Assembly: GCF_023074055.1 (NCBI RefSeq)
Contig: NZ_JADPKR010000039.1
Coordinates: 54,964 to 118,963, forward strand
Origin: Bradyrhizobium sp. 141
Lineage (GTDB): Bacteria > Pseudomonadota > Alphaproteobacteria > Rhizobiales > Xanthobacteraceae
Direction: 5' to 3'
Length of the DNA: 64,000 nucleotides
Below are positions 59,741 to 64,000 of this stretch, piece by piece. The notes beneath the pieces are model-generated. The model was not told the origin of the DNA, did no database searches, and saw nothing but the letters and a program-made list of their open reading frames with translations. The translations under genes and the position numbers were made by a program. Each line of letters starts with the position of its first letter. Within the stretch, counting starts at the first letter, position 1.

Positions 59741-61696
59741 ATGCACAAGCGGGCCGCAAAACGCGAACAGGACAAGAAGCCGCCCATTGTCGAGATCGAA
59801 GGCGAGAACGGCGATGACGTGGCAGCGCCGCCCCCGGAGCTGCTGGAGCCCGATCCCGAACTGTCACCCGAGGAGGCCGAGCAGGTCCGCAAGGATTATC
59901 TGCTGACACGCTTCTGGATCAGCGCACGCGGCTTCTGGGGTCGCAAGGGCGACCGCCTCGCCTGGCCGCTCTCAATCGGCCTCGGCGTGCTGATCGTCCT
60001 GACCGTCGGCTTCCAATACGGCATCAATGTCTGGAATCGCGCGATCTTCGACGCCATCGAGAAGCGCGACGCGGCGAGCGTCTTCCATCTCACCGCAATG
60101 TTTTTCCCGCTCGCGATCGGCAGCATCGTGCTCGCCGTGGCGCAGGTGTTCGCGCGCATGGGCATCCAGCGGCGCTGGCGCGCCTGGCTCACGGCGAGCG
60201 TGCTGACGCGGTGGCTCGCCAACGGACGCTACTATCAGCTCAACCTCGTCGGCGGCGATCATCAGAATCCCGAATACCGCATCGCCGAGGATTTGCGCGT
60301 CGCAACCGACTCTCCTGTCGATTTCGTCGCCGGCGTGACGGCCGCGCTGCTGTCGGCTGCGACCTTCATCGTCGTGCTCTGGACCATCGGCGGCGCACTG
60401 ACCGTGACGCTCGGCGGCTCCAGCATCACCATTCCCGGCTTCCTCGTGATCGCCGCGATGCTCTATGCCGCGATCGCCTCGGGCTCCATCCTGGTGATCG
60501 GCCGGCGCTTCGTGCAGGTGTCCGAGGACAAGAACCAGGCCGAGGCCGATTTCCGCTACACGCTGACCCGCGTGCGCGAGAACGGCGAGAGCATCGCGCT
60601 GCTCGGCGGCGAGGAGGAAGAGCGCGGCGGCATCGACCGCAACTTCACCAGCGTGCTGCGGCAATGGGCGCGGCTCGCCGGCCAGCATATGCGCACCACG
60701 CTGGTGTCGCAGGGATCGAGCCTCGTGGCGCCGGTGGTGCCGCTGCTGCTCTGCGCGCCAAAATTCCTCGACGGCAGCATGACGCTCGGGCAGGTGATGC
60801 AGGCGGCCTCCGCCTTCACCATCGTGCAGAGCGCGTTCGGCTGGCTGGTGGACAATTATCCGCGGCTCGCCGACTGGAACGCCTGCGCGCGCCGCACCGC
60901 CTCGCTGATGATGTCGCTCGACGGCCTCGAGCGCGCCGAGCAGGGCGACGGTCTCGGCCGCATCAAGCGCGGCGAGACCAGCAATGACGCCATGCTGGAG
61001 ATGAAGGATCTCTCGGTCACGCTCGACGACGGCACCGCCGTGGTCGGCGAGACCGAAGTGGTGATCGTGCCAGGCGAACGGCTGCTGGTTGCCGGTGAAT
61101 CCGGCACCGGCAAGAGCACGCTGGTGCGCGCCATCGCAGGCCTGTGGCCCTGGGGCGGCGGCAGCGTCAATTTTCATGCCGACCGGCGCTTGTTCATGCT
61201 GCCGCAGCGGCCCTACGTACCCTCCGGCTCGCTGCGCCGCGCGGTCGCCTATCCCGGCGCCGCCGACCACTGGACCGTGGACGAAATCGGCGAAGCCTTG
61301 CACAAGGTCGGCCTCGATCATCTCAAGGAGAAGATCGAGGAGGAGGCCCCCTGGGACCAGACGCTATCAGGCGGCGAGAAGCAACGCCTCGCCTTCGCGC
61401 GGCTGCTGCTGCACAGCCCCGACATCGTCGTGCTCGACGAGGCAACCTCGGCGCTCGACGAAAAGAGCCAGGACAAGATGATGAAGATGGTCACCGGCGA
61501 GCTGCCGAAGGCGACCATCGTCAGTGTGGCGCATCGTGCCGAATTGGAGGCCTTCCACAGCCGCAAGATCGTGCTGGAGCGCCGCAAGGGCGGCGCCAAG
61601 CTCGTCAGCGACATCGACCTGATCCCACGCAAGGGCAGGCGCAAGCTGCTCGGGCGATTCCTGCGCCAGCGGAAGGCGGCGAAGAAGGCGGCGTGA
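59741..61696 (+). CDS. ABC transporter with SbmA/BacA-like membrane domain and fused ATPase
   Basis: A 651-residue half-transporter. After a charged N-terminus of about 70 residues come five to six membrane segments (about 78-380) with the family stretch NPEYRIAEDLR at 176-186, then an ATPase with Walker A GESGTGKST (452-460), LSGGE (542-546), Walker B DIVVLDE (561-567) and H598. The SbmA/BacA-like plus ATPase layout is that of YddA and of rhizobial BacA-like ABC proteins (BclA), some of which move antimicrobial peptides. Whether this copy does so is unknown. ATG 59741 is chosen; a TTG 15 bases upstream is possible. Confidence 0.88.
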   Translation: MHKRAAKREQDKKPPIVEIEGENGDDVAAPPPELLEPDPELSPEEAEQVRKDYLLTRFWISARGFWGRKGDRLAWPLSIGLGVLIVLTVGFQYGINVWNRAIFDAIEKRDAASVFHLTAMFFPLAIGSIVLAVAQVFARMGIQRRWRAWLTASVLTRWLANGRYYQLNLVGGDHQNPEYRIAEDLRVATDSPVDFVAGVTAALLSAATFIVVLWTIGGALTVTLGGSSITIPGFLVIAAMLYAAIASGSILVIGRRFVQVSEDKNQAEADFRYTLTRVRENGESIALLGGEEEERGGIDRNFTSVLRQWARLAGQHMRTTLVSQGSSLVAPVVPLLLCAPKFLDGSMTLGQVMQAASAFTIVQSAFGWLVDNYPRLADWNACARRTASLMMSLDGLERAEQGDGLGRIKRGETSNDAMLEMKDLSVTLDDGTAVVGETEVVIVPGERLLVAGESGTGKSTLVRAIAGLWPWGGGSVNFHADRRLFMLPQRPYVPSGSLRRAVAYPGAADHWTVDEIGEALHKVGLDHLKEKIEEEAPWDQTLSGGEKQRLAFARLLLHSPDIVVLDEATSALDEKSQDKMMKMVTGELPKATIVSVAHRAELEAFHSRKIVLERRKGGAKLVSDIDLIPRKGRRKLLGRFLRQRKAAKKAA

Positions 61697-61701
61697 GGCG
61701 C

Positions 61702-61736
61702 GTAGCCCGGATGGAGCGCAGCGCAATCCGGGCTAC
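61702..61736. repeat. Intergenic palindromic repeat, family E (short copy 2)
   Basis: A 10-bp stem GTAGCCCGGA/TCCGGGCTAC with a loop containing GAGCGCAGCGC. It begins 5 bases past the ABC transporter stop. Confidence 0.85.
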
Positions 61737-61777
61737 ATTCTTTTCCCACAACGTTGGAGTCCTCATCAAAACCGGCT

Positions 61778-62635
61778 ATGCATGCGCCGCTTGCAACGAG
61801 GATCGCCTGCTTGACGACCGACAACACCCCTTCGTCCGCGCCGTTCGGCGCGTTTGCGCCCAATGCGGCGCAGGCTGCGGTGATCCGCCTTGCAACACGG
61901 TCGGGGCTGAAGCGCGGCGCATTCCGTCCGTGGATGTCGCGGCTGGTCAACCTGCTGCGCAGCGGTCCGCTCGACGTGCAATATCAGGGCGCCTCGTTCC
62001 GCTTCTATCACCAAGGCAGCGCGACCGAGCGCGGCGCGCTGTTCAATCCCGATTACAATCTCGACGAGCTCGACTTCCTGCGCCAGCACACCCCGATGGG
62101 TGGCGTGTTCGTCGACGTCGGCGCCAATGTCGGCACATTTGCGCTGGTGATGGCGCAACAGGTCGGCGCCACGGGCAAGGTGGTCGCGATCGAGCCGCAC
62201 CCGATGACGTTTGCCCGGCTCTCCTTCAATCAAGCCGCATCGAAAGCGGCGCAGGTGCGCCTGGTGCAGGCGGCAGCCGGCGACAGCGACGGCGAGCTGA
62301 TGATCGAGAGCGGCGGCGGCAATCTCGGTGCCACCCACGTCGTCACCGGCACGGCCAGCGCTGACGCGATCAAGGTGCCGTCGCTTCGCCTGACACGCAT
62401 TCTCGACGAGGCCGGCGTCGGCCAAATCGATTCGCTCAAGATCGACGTCGAAGGTTTTGAGGACCGCGTGCTGATCGGCTTTTTCCGCGACGCGCCGCCA
62501 TCGCTGTGGCCGCGCGCGGTGGTGATCGAGCACCTGTCACAAAACGAATGGCAGCAGGATTGTATCGCTGACATGGTCGCACGCGGCTTTACGATCGCGC
62601 GCAAGACGCGGAGCAATACGTTCCTGTCACGCTGA
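61778..62635 (+). CDS. FkbM family methyltransferase
   Basis: A 285-residue SAM-dependent methyltransferase. Motif I is VFVDVGANVGTFAL at 110-123, followed by the acidic residue in AIEPHP (E139) and the IDVEGFE stretch, all typical of FkbM O-methyltransferases acting on sugars, polyketides or lipopolysaccharide. The first 60 residues are less conserved, so the start is uncertain; I use the ATG at 61778. It is not part of an obvious sugar cluster. Confidence 0.85.
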   Translation: MHAPLATRIACLTTDNTPSSAPFGAFAPNAAQAAVIRLATRSGLKRGAFRPWMSRLVNLLRSGPLDVQYQGASFRFYHQGSATERGALFNPDYNLDELDFLRQHTPMGGVFVDVGANVGTFALVMAQQVGATGKVVAIEPHPMTFARLSFNQAASKAAQVRLVQAAAGDSDGELMIESGGGNLGATHVVTGTASADAIKVPSLRLTRILDEAGVGQIDSLKIDVEGFEDRVLIGFFRDAPPSLWPRAVVIEHLSQNEWQQDCIADMVARGFTIARKTRSNTFLSR

Positions 62636-62660
62636 CGAGAACGAACAATGGAGGCCAGCG

Positions 62661-63047
62661 ATGATCGATCATTTGGGTTTTTCCGTCTCCGACTATGAGC
62701 GCGCCAAAGCGTTCTACACCACTGCGCTGGCGCCGCTCGGCTACGGTCTGATCATGGAAGTCACGGCGGAGCAGACCGGTCATGCTGCAGCCGCGGGTTT
62801 CGGCGCCGACGGCAAGCCGGATTTCTGGATCGGCGGCGAAGGCGCGATGAACAAGCCGGTGCACATCGCGATCGCGGCCAAGGACCGCGCCACGGTGGAT
62901 GCCTTCTACAAGGCGGCGATCGCGGCCGGCGGCCGCGACAACGGTCCGCCCGGCATCCGCCCGCATTACCATCCGAACTACTACGGCGCCTTCGTGCTCG
63001 ATCCCGACGGCCACAACATCGAGGCCGTCTGCCATACGCCGGAATAA
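62661..63047 (+). CDS. VOC family protein (glyoxalase/bleomycin-resistance fold)
   Basis: A 128-residue single-domain VOC protein. H4 near the start (IDHLGFSVSD), the histidine in KPVHIAIAAKDR and the glutamate in DGHNIEAVCH form the expected metal site. The sequence is of the PhnB/GloA-like small group; the activity cannot be told. A GGAGGC ribosome binding site precedes the ATG. It follows the methyltransferase gene by 25 bases, so they may be co-transcribed. Confidence 0.87.
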   Translation: MIDHLGFSVSDYERAKAFYTTALAPLGYGLIMEVTAEQTGHAAAAGFGADGKPDFWIGGEGAMNKPVHIAIAAKDRATVDAFYKAAIAAGGRDNGPPGIRPHYHPNYYGAFVLDPDGHNIEAVCHTPE

Positions 63048-63119
63048 GGCAGGCCGGCGCGATGCGATGCGGAACATTGGCGCGGCATTATCGTTGTTGT
63101 CCTCCGGACAACTATCTCG

Positions 63120-63371
63120 ATGATGCCGATGCCGATCGAACCGCCCGAGATTCCGCCATCGACGCCCGGCACTCCCGTCGAGCCGCCGCCCGGAATTCCG
63201 CCAGGCAATCCGCAGCCTGAAATCACGCCGCCGGTGCGCGAGCCCGGCTCGCCACCACGGCCCGACGAATTACCGGGCCGTGTGCCTGAAGAGATTCCAC
63301 CACGCGGGCCGAACGGACCACGCACACCAAGTCCTGCGACGGATGCAAATTCGCCGCGGGATTGCGCATGA
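63120..63371 (+). CDS. Small proline-rich protein
   Basis: An 83-residue protein with about 35 percent proline (EPPEIPPSTPGTPVEPPPG and onward), no signal peptide and a single cysteine near the end. Such short Pro-rich proteins occur in Bradyrhizobium, but I know no function. It is probably unstructured. A second ATG three bases later is possible. It follows the VOC gene by 72 bases on the same strand. Confidence 0.6.
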   Translation: MMPMPIEPPEIPPSTPGTPVEPPPGIPPGNPQPEITPPVREPGSPPRPDELPGRVPEEIPPRGPNGPRTPSPATDANSPRDCA

Positions 63372-63556
63372 GACGCTCATCACATGTGAGGCAATTGCAA
63401 CCAGCGTCTGAATGCGCAATGAACGTCCCTGTAGTGGCGTGATTTCCGTGCAGAAATAAATCGGGCCGCGACCGCTTCGCCCGCCACAATCCGGCCTAAC
63501 GCGTAGCTGTTCATCCCAACACTTCGTCAAAGAACCTTCCGGGGAAGTTCACCACC

Positions 63557-64000
63557 ATGACCAATCTTCGTTTCGTGCTGCTTGCGACGACGGCTCTGAC
63601 CGCGATGCAATTCGCAAGCTCCGCATCGCAAGCGCAAAGTGCGCCGCCGCTCGTGGTCGCGCAGGCCCAGCCTCAAGAGACGGGCCCTGACGGAAAACCG
63701 AAGCAGCCGCCGAAGGGGCCAGCGGCCGCGCCGCCTGCTGCGCCCGCGCGCCCGGCCGCACCGCCGCCCGCGGCTGCACCGCCCCATCCGCCCGCCGCGC
63801 CTCCGCCCGCAGCCGCACCGCCGCGCCCAGCGGCGCCGCCTCCGCCGCCACCTGCGGCCCGTCCGGCACCGCCGCCGCCCCCTCCGCCGCCCGCCGCTCC
63901 GAAGCAGCCTTCGCCGCCGCCGGCTGCGGGGCCGCATCCGGCGGCGGCGAAGGCTGCTTCGGAGCGGCGGGCGGCGGAGGTGGCGGCGGCGGTGAACAGT
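63557..64000 (+). CDS. Exported Pro/Ala-rich protein, cut by the window edge (possibly OmpA-family N-terminus)
   Basis: The frame starts MTNLRFVLLATTALTAMQFA, a signal peptide ending near SQA (about residue 25), and continues as a Pro/Ala-rich stretch. It has no stop before the window end, so it is partial. Long Pro/Ala linkers after a signal peptide precede OmpA-like domains in several Bradyrhizobium proteins, which is my guess here. From about residue 124 the frame changes to Ala/Arg/Glu-rich because the DNA there is an inverted copy of the preceding proline codons (see the inverted repeat at 63867-63994). The upstream 185 bases hold no other gene. Confidence 0.6.
   Translation, partial: MTNLRFVLLATTALTAMQFASSASQAQSAPPLVVAQAQPQETGPDGKPKQPPKGPAAAPPAAPARPAAPPPAAAPPHPPAAPPPAAAPPRPAAPPPPPPAARPAPPPPPPPPAAPKQPSPPPAAGPHPAAAKAASERRAAEVAAAVNS
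63867..63994. repeat. 57-bp near-perfect inverted repeat inside the last gene
   Basis: Arms 63867-63923 and 63938-63994 are reverse complements with one mismatch, around a 14-base centre that itself contains TGCGG/CCGCA. The right arm is the reverse complement of proline-codon DNA. It is not one of the intergenic palindrome families. Confidence 0.9.

Noticed and set aside
59972..61321. A 449-codon minus-strand frame opposite the BacA-like ABC gene
   Set aside because: Shadow frame; the plus strand carries intact ABC motifs.

Overview
The window reads as a piece of an alphaproteobacterial chromosome, most likely Bradyrhizobium or a close relative in the Nitrobacteraceae. Three things point there: strongly GC-rich coding with heavy third-position G/C bias; the heme-export gene order ccmA-ccmB-ccmC-ccmD-ccmG placed divergently from acnA; and many families of long intergenic palindromes typical of that group. 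I see no phage, insertion sequence, CRISPR array, tRNA or rRNA. Nearly all genes are core housekeeping or small conserved-hypothetical genes, and the codon usage looks even throughout.

Layout. 1-5 kb: start of sucC (cut by the window edge) and mdh, then zapE, thpR and a TesA-like esterase, all leftward. 4.7-8 kb: an ABC ATPase/permease pair divergent from the esterase, the same arrangement as ybbA-ybbP/tesA of E. coli. 8-12 kb: a BAX-inhibitor-like membrane protein, a GNAT acetyltransferase, two DUF proteins, and a gene-poor stretch with a likely structured RNA ending in an intrinsic terminator. 12-18 kb: aconitase divergent from the cytochrome c maturation operon, with a possible Irr-type iron operator between them. 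18-24 kb: ftsY-yciB and dapF-mtaB, separated by a pseudouridine synthase and a DUF2336 gene on the other strand. 24-27 kb: two exported proteins and a Tat-type metallo-hydrolase. 27-31.6 kb: ffh, rpsP, rimM, trmD, rplS. 31.8-36.3 kb: leuC and leuD, with several small exported proteins between them. 36-47.5 kb: a sugar transferase, a caspase-like exported protease, a CoA-ester lyase, carbonic anhydrase, asd, leuB and an MFS transporter. 47.5-53.6 kb: an exported molybdopterin enzyme with its cytochrome b partner, a fasciclin protein, an SDR, malonyl-CoA synthetase and a TauE-type exporter. 53.9-57.3 kb: sdhCDAB. 57.5-64 kb: a hybrid histidine kinase, a BacA-like ABC transporter, an FkbM methyltransferase, a VOC protein and two proline-rich proteins, the last cut by the window end.

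How it fits together. Four TCA-cycle loci (sucC, mdh, acnA, sdhCDAB), the last leucine-synthesis steps (leuC, leuD, leuB), asd and dapF (aspartate family/lysine/cell wall), the SRP and its receptor (ffh, ftsY) and the ribosome/tRNA-modification operon make this a core-metabolism region.

I did not find a convincing new multigene system. The most unusual signals are: about 22 intergenic palindromes in eight or nine families, mostly placed just after stop codons and in two cases supplying the stop codon; a structured RNA candidate near 10.6-10.7 kb; the acnA/ccm intergenic inverted repeat; a Tat/lipoprotein molybdoenzyme with a cytochrome b; a fused BacA-like ABC transporter; and a 57-bp inverted repeat at the right edge that flips the proline codons of the last gene and may be an assembly artefact.
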